DNA of 27,489 nt. Source: a virus. Below are positions 8,156-15,617 of this stretch, piece by piece. The stretch covers positions 1-27,489 of IMG/VR virus record IMGVR_UViG_3300048033_000488. One strand, written 5' to 3'. Positions within the stretch are counted from its first letter, which is position 1, and each line of letters begins with the position of its first letter. The position numbers and the translations under genes are program-made. The notes beneath the pieces were generated by a model. That model searched no databases. It was not told where the DNA came from and worked only from the letters and a program-made list of their open reading frames with translations.

Positions 8156-10146
8156 TACACATCGTTTAAAAGCTCAAGTGTTGCCTCGTTTGTAGTAAGG
8201 TTGACTTTAGCTTGATTAATAATATACCTACGCCCTGCAATGTCTAGCTTATCATTTAGCCTAAGCATTGTTAAGACATTTGCTGGCAGCCTTGCTTTAA
8301 GGCTGTATACCCTACGGCTTGCATCGTATAAATCTGTGATATAATCTTCCCAGAATTGATTGTATAGGGTTTGTACAAAACTTTGCTCGTGGAAGGGGTC
8401 AACTTCAAGTCCATAGGTTAGCATCTGCGTTACACTTGCTGCAACTCTGTTGTTTATATTGGCACATAGATACACTTGGTTTGATGCTGTAGTTGTTTGC
8501 CCTGTCTCATCTACAAACCCAATAGGGTAGCTGGTAATGTTTAATGTAGCAGGCGAGTAAAATATAACAGGTGCCCCTATATAAGGGTCTCCCTCTTTAT
8601 CAATGCTTTTGCCTACCAAAAAGTTAGTAATGCCGTTGCTGTAATCATCTAGCTTCTGGTAGCGCATTATTTCAAATGCGTTTTGTGCGGTTAACTCACC
8701 GCCATCAAAAGTGAAGTCAGCCCTTATATCACCATATCCTAAACCACCATTTGTAAGCCTATGATTACGCATCTCATAAGTATCGCTTTCTTGGTATTTA
8801 AGGGATATGCGTTTATATAACTCTGGCTTAGTTACCTTAAGGCTTGTGGTATCTGCATACTGCGTTATATCGTAATTGGTGCCTAAGGCATACCAATCAT
8901 CAAGCGGCTCAACAATAAACTTACTTCTACTTGTAGGCTCAATTACTAGGTTGAACATCTTTACAAGTCCAGTAATAAAATCATACACCTTCTGCTCAGG
9001 CATTTGGTCTGCAACTATTACATCCGTTGTAAATGACTGCGAGGTACTGGTGGTGGCTGTAAATACATCGGCTGCGTTTTCCGATGGCCTGCCTGATATG
9101 TTACTAGCCGTAATTGTAATAGTCTCACCACCCCAATCTATAGGCGGTGAAAACCGCATCTGTATCTCATCGCCACCTTTTAGCCATGCGTTTAGATAGA
9201 CCTCTTGGTTTGTAACACTTCCTGAATGTTGGCGGCTCATTACATACTCGCCATTGATGTACCAATGCACTTGGTAATCGTTAGTAGATGTAATGCTGTA
9301 CTGCCAAATTAGTGATGTTATTATAGTGTTGTTTGTGTACAAATCTGTACTAGCATCAAACAAGCCAGTTGCTGAGGTGTAGTCTACCTTCTGTGCTGTA
9401 AAGCCATTCTCCTGCCCTTTAAACATATACCCCTCTCTGCGGTGGCACCACATAAACAAGTCTGTAAACTTGCTGTCGCTAAAAAAGGTGCTTGTAAAGG
9501 TTATGCCGTACTTAGCCTCTATTGCATCTATGATTTTAGATAGCTTTATTGCAGGCTTTAACTCATAATAATTTAAGCCGTGATTATCGTTTTGACTATG
9601 ATACGCTATATCTAGTGCGCTGTGGTCGTTAGGCGCTGAGTCATAATGCCAATCACCTACAGGTGATATTAGGGGATATATAATATTACCAGAGTTAAGG
9701 GGTGTTGTGCCCTCCATTGCCCCTCTAATTACACCACCCTCATAGGAGTGGTCATATGCTGATAAATCAAGGCTGGTTAACTCATCCTCACCAAATAAGT
9801 CTTTTAGGTTTACACCTGCACTAAAAAACACTGCCTCATAGCTTGTGGCCTTACCTTGCTCTAGGTTTACACCTAGCAGCTCTATGGTGCCCTCTCTAAA
9901 CAACTCCTTGTTTAAAAATAGGGTAGCATCTTGCCTTAGGCTGGCTTGAAAGCCGCCACTGATGTCAGCATTGTAATAGTGTTTAAAAGCCTTGTTGTTT
10001 GCTGCGCTTGCAGGTACACTAAAGTTCTGTGTAAAGTCAACAAACAGCTTACTAATATCCTTAATGTTCTGGATGTTTAGTGTTATGCTAATGTCCTCAT
10101 CTTTGTAGGTGTCTAGCCTATTTGAGCCAATGTATAACTCTATCAT
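8155..10146 (-). CDS. Large tail/baseplate protein, 663 aa
   Basis: 663 residues, beta-rich. It opens with MIELYIGSNRLDTYKDEDIS and contains FTQNFSVPASAANNKAF near 38-55. That motif is one I know from tail-associated proteins of Bacteroidetes phages. The C-terminus has KARLPANVLTMLRLNDKLDI and RRYIINQAKVNLTTNEATLELL, a pattern seen in baseplate hub proteins that thread the tail tip. It overlaps the 436-residue gene by 4 nt and lies beside the tape measure. A tail hub or tip role is inferred from position and pattern. Confidence 0.6.
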   Translation of the reverse strand: MIELYIGSNRLDTYKDEDISITLNIQNIKDISKLFVDFTQNFSVPASAANNKAFKHYYNADISGGFQASLRQDATLFLNKELFREGTIELLGVNLEQGKATSYEAVFFSAGVNLKDLFGEDELTSLDLSAYDHSYEGGVIRGAMEGTTPLNSGNIIYPLISPVGDWHYDSAPNDHSALDIAYHSQNDNHGLNYYELKPAIKLSKIIDAIEAKYGITFTSTFFSDSKFTDLFMWCHRREGYMFKGQENGFTAQKVDYTSATGLFDASTDLYTNNTIITSLIWQYSITSTNDYQVHWYINGEYVMSRQHSGSVTNQEVYLNAWLKGGDEIQMRFSPPIDWGGETITITASNISGRPSENAADVFTATTSTSQSFTTDVIVADQMPEQKVYDFITGLVKMFNLVIEPTSRSKFIVEPLDDWYALGTNYDITQYADTTSLKVTKPELYKRISLKYQESDTYEMRNHRLTNGGLGYGDIRADFTFDGGELTAQNAFEIMRYQKLDDYSNGITNFLVGKSIDKEGDPYIGAPVIFYSPATLNITSYPIGFVDETGQTTTASNQVYLCANINNRVAASVTQMLTYGLEVDPFHEQSFVQTLYNQFWEDYITDLYDASRRVYSLKARLPANVLTMLRLNDKLDIAGRRYIINQAKVNLTTNEATLELLNDV

Positions 10147-11453
10147 AGCATTGCGTTCTCAGGTGTTGCATACTCAACCTCTAGCGTATAATTGATAGTC
10201 TTATCATTAATATGCTTCTGCAGGGTAATGCTTTCTGTAAGTATGTTTACAGCCCTTTGGCTTTGGTCTATATCAAATGTGTTGCCGCTTCTGTAAGTCG
10301 TTCTGTCTATTACAGCCAATACATACTCACTCATCAACAGCTGTTCCATTACCTCACTAAAGCTTTCACTAACAAAGCCTGTGTTAAGTGTTAGCCTGTG
10401 TTGGGCCTTGTGGTTGTAGCTTCTAAGACCTCTTGCTTGGTTGCCCCATGTGTAACCACTAGCACCTGCACTACCAATAGCGCTCCTGTAAGTGTCCTTC
10501 TCTACATTTAGATTCGTTTCACTGCGCTTAAAGAATGTTACATTATCCCATGCGCCATAGCGGTTGACAAAGTACAAGCTAACAGGCTCATACTTAGCCT
10601 CACAGGTGTTATACACACGCATAGACTCAATAATAGTGTCATTTACATCCAGCAGTTGTATATCGTAGTATTTAGTCCTGTAGGGCGCTGTACCGCCATA
10701 CCCCTGAGCATCTTTAAAATTGCTTAGGTTAGCAGGGCCTGCTGGGAACAACATAACTCTTTCCTCAACACTTGTGCCGTATACATCAGCCTCTGTTACT
10801 TGGTACTCGTAGAATGTGCCATCATCATTAAGCACCTTTACAGCATCTAGACCAAAGTTGCAGCAGCTAAGTGCCTCAATAGTACCGCCATCGGCTAAAA
10901 CCCTGTCACGATAGCCGTAAATTATATCCAAGCCCTCTCCGTGCATGCCCAAGTATATAGGCATCATAAACGCATCAACATCTGCCGCATAGCGTTCGTA
11001 TTGCTGGAGTATTGGGCGTTGTATGTTTTTGTTAGCACCCTCTGTAAACTTACCATAGCCATAGGTTGCTATAAATACAGATGTACTTCCTGTATCTTGT
11101 CCTGCACCTAATGGTGCTGACTCAGTGTTAAACCAGTCAAGTGTATAATCTACCTGAACCCATAGCTGCGCATCAGGTGCGTTATCTACTATATTTTCCT
11201 GTGATAGTTTGCTTATGCGGTTGTTAAACTCTGCCTCTAATAAAGGCGCAATATCGGATGTAGGGTAGAAGTCAACAAATCCTGATGTTCTATCTATGGT
11301 GTACACAGGTGTCGCTGGCTTGGCGCTTTCCTCGCCAGTCCAAGCATAGATTTTTAACTCCATGCCATCTAGCCTATCTCTATTTGAGCCATCCCATGTG
11401 ATTAGTATTGGTGAGCGTGCGCCCACTAATCCTACTGGACTAATTACTGCCAT
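10143..11453 (-). CDS. Tail/baseplate protein, 436 aa
   Basis: 436 residues, mixed beta structure, opening with MAVISPVGLVGARSPILIT. Recognisable stretches include RDRLDGMELKIYAWTG, PVSLYFVNRYGAWDNVTF and ALSCCNFGLDAVKVL. The LYFVNRYGAWD phrase is one I associate with Bacteroidetes phage tail proteins that precede the large FTQNFSVP-type protein. Four bases overlap with that gene. A distal tail or baseplate part is likely. No enzymatic domain is visible. Confidence 0.55.
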   Translation of the reverse strand: MAVISPVGLVGARSPILITWDGSNRDRLDGMELKIYAWTGEESAKPATPVYTIDRTSGFVDFYPTSDIAPLLEAEFNNRISKLSQENIVDNAPDAQLWVQVDYTLDWFNTESAPLGAGQDTGSTSVFIATYGYGKFTEGANKNIQRPILQQYERYAADVDAFMMPIYLGMHGEGLDIIYGYRDRVLADGGTIEALSCCNFGLDAVKVLNDDGTFYEYQVTEADVYGTSVEERVMLFPAGPANLSNFKDAQGYGGTAPYRTKYYDIQLLDVNDTIIESMRVYNTCEAKYEPVSLYFVNRYGAWDNVTFFKRSETNLNVEKDTYRSAIGSAGASGYTWGNQARGLRSYNHKAQHRLTLNTGFVSESFSEVMEQLLMSEYVLAVIDRTTYRSGNTFDIDQSQRAVNILTESITLQKHINDKTINYTLEVEYATPENAML

Positions 11454-11937
11454 CTTTATACTTTTCGTTTAATTCATCTATTGAGTGTTCCAAAAACTCC
11501 TGCACATCTAAGGCGTATGCCTCAACTATCTCATTTGGTAGGTTTCTGTAACCTAAGTTAAAAGGCCTGCTGTAGAAGTAGCTAGGCTCAATGCCGTTTC
11601 TTCCAATACCACCTACTATGGCCCAAGCCGTTTGCTCGTAAGTCTGGAACTTACCCCTGTTGTCTCTAAATTGTATTCGCCTGTTTTGCACCCATTCTTT
11701 AATAGGTGAAAAGGGTGGGTTCTTACCTGCCTTGCGGCCCTTATCTACCCACTCACCATATTCCTCCATCAGGAAGTCAAAAGAAAAGCTATTAGGCATT
11801 GCCTTTACATTATACCCTAGTGAGTCGTATAGGCTTTTGGTAACATTCTTTTTCTTGCGTGTAAGGTTCTTTCTAGACTCCTTTACAAGGTACTTGCCAA
11901 ATTTAGTTAAGGCCTGCTGTGTGTTTTTATTCTGCAT
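11440..11937 (-). CDS. Neck / tail-completion protein (HK97 gp10-like pattern)
   Basis: 165 residues, basic N-terminal half (LVKESRKNLTRKKKNVTKSLYDSL). EYGEWVDKGRKAGKNPPFSPIKEW follows, a layout like HK97 gp10-type head-tail closure proteins, where an EYG..VE or VDKG motif is common. It overlaps both neighbours, by one base at 11937 and by 14 nt with the 436-residue gene. The family call is from pattern and from its place before the tail genes. Confidence 0.55.
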   Translation of the reverse strand: MQNKNTQQALTKFGKYLVKESRKNLTRKKKNVTKSLYDSLGYNVKAMPNSFSFDFLMEEYGEWVDKGRKAGKNPPFSPIKEWVQNRRIQFRDNRGKFQTYEQTAWAIVGGIGRNGIEPSYFYSRPFNLGYRNLPNEIVEAYALDVQEFLEHSIDELNEKYKDGSN

Positions 11938-12392
11938 TAGCAGATGTTATTAGGGTTTATAGTCTCTATCTCAAGAGTTACTTTCCACCCACACACATTA
12001 GCCTCCATATCCTCATCAAAAGGCTCAGCTACAGGGTCATTAGTTAACCTAAAGTAAGCATCGTAATCTGTGCCTCTACGGAAGGTGGCTAGGAACTCGC
12101 TTATAGTAGCTAGTGTCCTGTGATATATATCCTGCTTCATCATATTACCCTCAAATAAATCTTTTGGGCCTTTGCTGTAATCCACAACATCCATTACCAA
12201 TAAGTCAAACTCATAAGTAATTGTACGCTCCTCTAGCGTAGCTGTTCCAGTAATGAAATGCGCCATTGGGTACATATCCTGCTTCCTGAAATCCACATCA
12301 AAGATGTTGCCCCAGCTTACCTGATTTATTTGGTCGCTGGCATTAGCTGCTGTGTGCAGCGCCTCTGTAATTTGATAATATCCCTTCTTCAT
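11937..12392 (-). CDS. Tail-completion / terminator-like protein, 151 aa
   Basis: 151 residues. It begins KKGYYQITEAL, continues VDFRKQDMYPMAHFITGTATL and EFDLLVMDVVDYSKG, and ends ANVCGWKVTLEIETIN. The size, the alpha-beta pattern and the place before the gp10-like gene fit a tail terminator or joining protein. I recognise the RKQDMYPMAHF phrase from such Bacteroidetes phage genes. The start at 12392 follows the leader GGGTTTTTTAATTATATG. Confidence 0.5.
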   Translation of the reverse strand: MKKGYYQITEALHTAANASDQINQVSWGNIFDVDFRKQDMYPMAHFITGTATLEERTITYEFDLLVMDVVDYSKGPKDLFEGNMMKQDIYHRTLATISEFLATFRRGTDYDAYFRLTNDPVAEPFDEDMEANVCGWKVTLEIETINPNNIC

Positions 12393-12426
12393 ATAATTAA
12401 AAAACCCTATTGCATTAAATTAAGAT

Positions 12427-12454
12427 AAAAAAAGGAGGGCCACCACAGCCCTCC
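12427..12454 (-). terminator. Rho-independent terminator after the Cys-rich gene
   Basis: On the minus strand GGAGGGC and GCCCTCC pair in a perfect 7-bp stem with a 7-nt loop, followed by seven U. It ends the small-gene segment and separates it from the structural genes that begin at 12392. Confidence 0.85.
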
Positions 12455-12479
12455 CAACCAAACCAGTGTAGTAACCACA

Positions 12480-12647
12480 CTACACACCTAAAATACTTTC
12501 ATACTCATCATCACAGCTACAACTCTCTTTCTCGCAGTCATGGCAGCAGCTGCACACCCAATTATCATCACAATACTCATAACATATGCCGCACTGCTGT
12601 GCTTGGCCATTCTGGTAATCCATTAACTCTCTATCTAAGTAATCCAT
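12480..12647 (-). CDS. Cys-rich 55-aa protein, probable zinc binder
   Basis: 55 residues with nine cysteines (19, 22, 26, 32, 34, 35, 38, 43, 45), arranged as C..C...C, then C.CC..C and C.C, in a very acidic chain. This suggests one or two small zinc sites, although not a named finger type. The start overlaps the previous stop (TAATG at 12647-12649), so it is coupled to the 87-residue gene. A terminator follows. The function is unknown; a protein- or RNA-binding adaptor is a guess. Confidence 0.7.
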   Translation of the reverse strand: MDYLDRELMDYQNGQAQQCGICYEYCDDNWVCSCCHDCEKESCSCDDEYESILGV

Positions 12648-12910
12648 TACGCAGCTACACTTTTAATGTTATCAACTACATAATCATATAAGGCTACCCA
12701 AGCCAGTTGGCTTATATTTTCAATGGGGCCTAAATCATTATCCTGCCAATCCCAGTAGCGCAATGCGCCAATTATATCTAAGCAGTCTGTGTAGTACATA
12801 ACTGCATTATCTATCTCGTGGTGTATGTACTCCCACTTATCGCTAGGGTTGTCTGTTTTAAGGTTAGCCTCAAGTTCTTCTAAAAATGCGTATTCGTTAA
12901 ATGTGCTCAT
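12647..12910 (-). CDS. Hypothetical 87-aa phage protein
   Basis: 87 residues, acidic and helical, with HEIDNAVMYYTDCLDIIGAL in the centre. I recall similar short proteins in Bacteroidetes phage accessory segments, without a known role. The start is preceded by AAAAACTAGAGCA, a leader also seen at 19766 and, in part, at several other small genes. It is coupled to the downstream Cys-rich gene. Confidence 0.65.
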   Translation of the reverse strand: MSTFNEYAFLEELEANLKTDNPSDKWEYIHHEIDNAVMYYTDCLDIIGALRYWDWQDNDLGPIENISQLAWVALYDYVVDNIKSVAA

Positions 12911-12935
12911 TGCTCTAGTTTTTAGTGGTTATAGT

Positions 12936-12953
12936 GGGAGGGTTGCCCCTCCC
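12936..12953. other. Perfect 7-bp GC hairpin in the leader of the 87-aa gene
   Basis: GGGAGGG and CCCTCCC pair around a 4-nt loop (GCAA on the minus strand). The T-rich run follows it only on the + strand (TTTGTTATTTATT), so as a terminator it points the opposite way to the genes. On the minus strand it may be an mRNA processing or 5'-stabilising hairpin. Confidence 0.5.
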
Positions 12954-12964
12954 TTTGTTATTTA

Positions 12965-13282
12965 TTAAAATGCGTATCCCTTTTGCCTTTTATTGCTATT
13001 CGTTTTGTCAAACCAACTGCTAATAGTTAATTGCGGAATAGTAACCAATTCAAAGTTGTTTTCACCATCGTAATACTTTCTTTCAACCATGACAACATCT
13101 ACTATCTGCGACTTTGGAATCCATTCATCATCAATAAGGATTGCCTTTTCGGTAACCCTGCTTATAGTCCAAATACCCTCGGTCCAGCTTACACAACCTC
13201 CATCAAAAGTTACAAGGCTGAAATCGGTTAGGTCGTTTATTTCAGTGAATTGGACTGGTGTTAATACATTTGAATTTTTCAT
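12965..13282 (-). CDS. Hypothetical 105-aa phage protein
   Basis: 105 residues from the ATG at 13282. I chose this start over one 22 codons upstream because the A/G-rich leader AGAGAGAGAGAT directly precedes it and the upstream part would run through promoter-like sequence. The middle reads RVTEKAILIDDEWIPKSQI, a phrase seen in small phage proteins of unknown function. There is no membrane segment or catalytic motif. It lies alone between a promoter-like site and a hairpin. Confidence 0.6.
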   Translation of the reverse strand: MKNSNVLTPVQFTEINDLTDFSLVTFDGGCVSWTEGIWTISRVTEKAILIDDEWIPKSQIVDVVMVERKYYDGENNFELVTIPQLTISSWFDKTNSNKRQKGYAF

Positions 13283-13319
13283 ATCTCTCTCTCTTTTAGT
13301 GGTTATTGTTTCAACACTC

Positions 13320-13350
13320 CAAAGGAAAGAAAATTTAGTTATTGACAAAA
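13320..13350 (-). promoter_or_regulatory. Possible Bacteroidetes-type promoter for the 105-aa gene
   Basis: On the minus strand TTTTG is followed after 18 nt by TTCCTTTG, near the Bacteroidetes consensus (TTTG, then TAnnTTTG). The ATG lies 38 nt further on. The first base of the -7 element departs from consensus (TT instead of TA), so this is a weak call. Confidence 0.35.
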
Positions 13351-13355
13351 CTTTC

Positions 13356-13640
13356 TTAATAATTATTTTGATTTTTTTTTGAGATGGCCTTTTCTACCTC
13401 AAGTTTATCTATCTCAAACTCTAAGAATGTAAGGCACTGCCTCAGGGGCAGCGTTGTTATTTCATCAACCTTGAGTAGATTCCCTCCAGCGATTTGATAG
13501 ATAGCGCTATACCAGCCCCACTTCTTTGAGAAGTTTGTTTGGATGTCAAAGGTTGGTTCTTCATCTCCTGCTGGTTCTCCAAAGATTGTAGGGTAGCTAT
13601 CTGCAATTTGATTTCTAAACGATAAAAAAAAAGCAGGCAA
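13356..13640 (-). CDS. Frameshift extension of the chaperone-like gene
   Basis: This frame is open without an ATG. It starts to make sense only after the T9 run, where it reads LSFRNQIADSYPTIF, then SKKWGWYSAIYQIAGGNLLKV and LRQCLTFLEFEIDKLEVEK. I recognise the KWGWYSAIYQIAGG region as a conserved phage segment. A -1 shift after 164 frame-0 codons (slip ending at 13625) would add 89 residues, giving a 253-residue fusion. Homopolymer length error is the main alternative. Confidence 0.65.
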   Translation of the reverse strand: MPAFFLSFRNQIADSYPTIFGEPAGDEEPTFDIQTNFSKKWGWYSAIYQIAGGNLLKVDEITTLPLRQCLTFLEFEIDKLEVEKAISKKNQNNY

Positions 13641-14116
13641 CCTAAGAAAATGTCTGCCCCTAACTCCTGAAATGTTTGTCCTGTGTGCTTATCAGGGTCA
13701 TATACCTCTATGCTGTGCCTGCCGTACAGCTGCTTAGTAATAGGCCTGTACAATACACCTAATGCTTTTTCAGCATTCTTGTAAGGTTCCTTCAGGTAAC
13801 TTTCTAGGTCTATATACTCGCCTAGACTTATATCCTCTAGTTTTGGGTGGAAGCCATACTCTATACCTCTGTGCTTAAATGTTTTTACAAGTGCTGGTTT
13901 CTCGTTTAGCACTAAAGCTAATTGATTTTGCACCTCTAATAAATCTACCTTACGCATGCCTTGCTGTTGTGTAGGCGTTAGACCGCAGAAGTGGTACACA
14001 GCTAACTCATCGCTGTTCTCCTCGCCTACCATTAGCATAAACTTTTTATAGCGCTCCAGTGTAATGTCGCTTAGTGTTTCTGGTATGGTAATGTTAACGG
14101 ATTGTGTATCTCCCAT
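13457..14116 (-). CDS. Tail assembly chaperone-like protein, frame-0 product
   Basis: 219 residues in frame 0. The first 164 (VNITIPETLSDITLERYKKF, FKHRGIEYGFHPKLEDISLGE, VLYRPITK) look like a real conserved phage protein. After the T9 run at 13624-13632 the chain becomes low-complexity Gln/Ser-rich (LQSLENQQEMKNQP) and looks like out-of-frame sequence. In siphophages this gene slot commonly makes two proteins by frameshift, G and GT, which chaperone the tape measure. It overlaps the TerL gene by 23 nt. The chaperone role is inferred from this layout. Confidence 0.6.
   Translation of the reverse strand: MGDTQSVNITIPETLSDITLERYKKFMLMVGEENSDELAVYHFCGLTPTQQQGMRKVDLLEVQNQLALVLNEKPALVKTFKHRGIEYGFHPKLEDISLGEYIDLESYLKEPYKNAEKALGVLYRPITKQLYGRHSIEVYDPDKHTGQTFQELGADIFLGCLLFFYRLEIKLQIATLQSLENQQEMKNQPLTSKQTSQRSGAGIALSIKSLEGIYSRLMK
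13624..13632 (-). promoter_or_regulatory. T9 slippery run, probable -1 frameshift or slippage site
   Basis: Nine consecutive T on the minus strand. Frame-0 codons are CTT TTT TTT TAT. A slip by one gives TTT TTT TTA TCG and enters the frame with the conserved extension. Both tRNAs can re-pair after the slip. Slippage during transcription on this run would also produce the fusion. Confidence 0.6.
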
Positions 14117-15248
14117 AATTAGGCTTGCTTAGTTTATTCCACACCCCATAACGCAGGGCATCTATTGCGTGGTTGTATTTATCCTCTGGTTTATTAAGTA
14201 GGTTGCCATTCTTATCCTCAAGCCACTTATAGTTCTCCATCTCCTTAACTAGGTTGCTGCCATTTACATGCAGCTTATAGCGTTTAAGCATATCAATACC
14301 TGCATTAACACTATCGGCACCCTTAGCTGTAGGCTTTACATTGAAACCCATTCTGTGTAACTCCTCAATACTTTTAGGCTCACTACTATCAGCAAATACC
14401 TCATCATACCTGCCTACCTCAAATTTAGTAAACATCTGCGACAAATCCTGATTCGTTAGGTTGGTGCTGTATAGGACTTCCTGAAAGTATAAGTTATCAC
14501 CCCACTGGTAACAGGCAACTAATGCACTAGGGTCATTGGTAAAACCAAAGTCAAGGCCATAGGATAGAAACTTAGCTTGTGGTGGTAGTTGCTGGTAGGT
14601 ACTAAACTGGAATACCTGCGCTCGGTTTGTCCCTCGCTCACCTAACCCATACACACGCCAGTAATGCTCATCTGTTTGCTTAAGGCGTTCTATCTCTGCT
14701 ACAATGGTAGCATCTAGAAAGGGGTTGTCCTGATAAGTGGTTTGGTAAAAGTCTGCATCATCTCTTGGTATAACTCTATCGTATATCCAATGAAAGCTAT
14801 CACTAGGGTTATAGTCAAGTATTATCCTGCCGTTGGTACGGAATACTATTTGTTGCCAATCCTCAAAGGTCAACTCATTGGCCTCATTCAGGAATGCTAA
14901 GTCCCTTTTACGCCCCCTAATCTTTTGGGGTTGGTCTAAGCTAACAAACTCTACTAGGTTACCATTAAGCACATATTCACTATTGGACTTATTGTGTAAG
15001 TCCTCATTATACAACTCGTGCTGCTTAAGTATATCAAAAAAGTCCCTCATAACAGAGGAGCGCACAGCAGGGAATGTCTTGCGTGCTATAGTTATGGTTT
15101 GTCCAGTATACTTAGCGCAGTAATGGAATATAATCCACAGCAGTATATTGTATGTCTTACCAGAGCGTGTACCGCCCTGTTCAACTACAATCTTTTTATT
15201 ACTACGCTTAAGGTGGGTGTAAACCTTATTGACTCTAATCTTGGTCAT
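14094..15248 (-). CDS. terL: Terminase large subunit
   Basis: 384 residues. The N-terminal ATPase has a Walker A motif GGTRSGKT at 25-32 and a Walker B region DLAFLNEAN around 116-124. The C-terminal RNase H-like nuclease has Asp233 (GLDFGFTNDPSAL), Asp287 (FADSSEP) and Asp363 (HAIDALRYG). It docks on the portal, pumps DNA into the head and cuts the concatemer. All key residues are present and the length is in the lower usual range. It overlaps TerS by 14 nt and the chaperone-like gene by 23 nt. Confidence 0.95.
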   Translation of the reverse strand: MTKIRVNKVYTHLKRSNKKIVVEQGGTRSGKTYNILLWIIFHYCAKYTGQTITIARKTFPAVRSSVMRDFFDILKQHELYNEDLHNKSNSEYVLNGNLVEFVSLDQPQKIRGRKRDLAFLNEANELTFEDWQQIVFRTNGRIILDYNPSDSFHWIYDRVIPRDDADFYQTTYQDNPFLDATIVAEIERLKQTDEHYWRVYGLGERGTNRAQVFQFSTYQQLPPQAKFLSYGLDFGFTNDPSALVACYQWGDNLYFQEVLYSTNLTNQDLSQMFTKFEVGRYDEVFADSSEPKSIEELHRMGFNVKPTAKGADSVNAGIDMLKRYKLHVNGSNLVKEMENYKWLEDKNGNLLNKPEDKYNHAIDALRYGVWNKLSKPNYGRYTIR

Positions 15249-15576
15249 CTACCTCCTCAACCTCAAAGGTCTTTAGCCCCTCATGATGTATCTCTTGGCG
15301 CTCTACATAGCCCCTGCCCTTACCTTTTGTCTTCAGGTAGAAAATGGTGCTACTAGGGTTGCCACCCTTTATCTGTTTATGTAACTGGCTCTCTGCAAAA
15401 TCTAAAGCTACATTAGCTAAGTCAGCAACTCCTGCTTTATAAGCCTCATCCTCACGCATCCACCTGTAATGAGTCTCCCTGCTAATACCTACTGCCTTAC
15501 AGGCACTGGTAACTATACCTAAGCTTTGCTCAAGTGCATCTAGCATAGCCTTTTTTGTTATGTCATTATTTGCCAT
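15235..15576 (-). CDS. Terminase small subunit-like protein
   Basis: 113 residues. A helix-turn-helix lies near 18-45 (IVTSACKAVGISRETHYRWM), followed by a helical region and GRGYVERQEIHHEG. This is the layout of small terminase subunits that bind phage DNA and start packaging. It directly precedes and overlaps the large subunit. The start at 15576 lies in a short divergent region that also holds the + strand promoter of the tRNA-like gene. No Shine-Dalgarno site is visible; the leader is AGAGAAAAAACAA. Confidence 0.8.
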   Translation of the reverse strand: MANNDITKKAMLDALEQSLGIVTSACKAVGISRETHYRWMREDEAYKAGVADLANVALDFAESQLHKQIKGGNPSSTIFYLKTKGKGRGYVERQEIHHEGLKTFEVEEVDDQD

Positions 15577-15607
15577 TTGTTTTTTCTCTTAACTTGTCTT
15601 ATATTGT
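15576..15607 (+). promoter_or_regulatory. Bacteroidetes-type promoter for the tRNA-like gene
   Basis: TTTG at 15576-15579 is followed after 20 nt by TATATTGT at 15600-15607. The Bacteroidetes sigma consensus is TTTG, then TAnnTTTG about 20 nt later. Transcription would begin about 15611-15615, a few bases before the acceptor stem at 15618. The only feature on the + strand that it could serve is the tRNA-like gene. Element match and distance are read directly; promoter activity is inferred. Confidence 0.6.
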
Positions 15608-15617
15608 CATCAGTTAT

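Noticed and set aside
12480-12647. The Cys-rich protein as a Com-like translational activator of the Mom-like gene
   Set aside because: It lies several kilobases away behind the terminase genes, and its Cys spacing does not match what I know of Mu Com.
13457-13624. The C-terminal 55 residues of the frame-0 chaperone-like product as a conserved domain
   Set aside because: They are Gln/Ser-rich low-complexity sequence, whereas the other frame of the same bases looks conserved.
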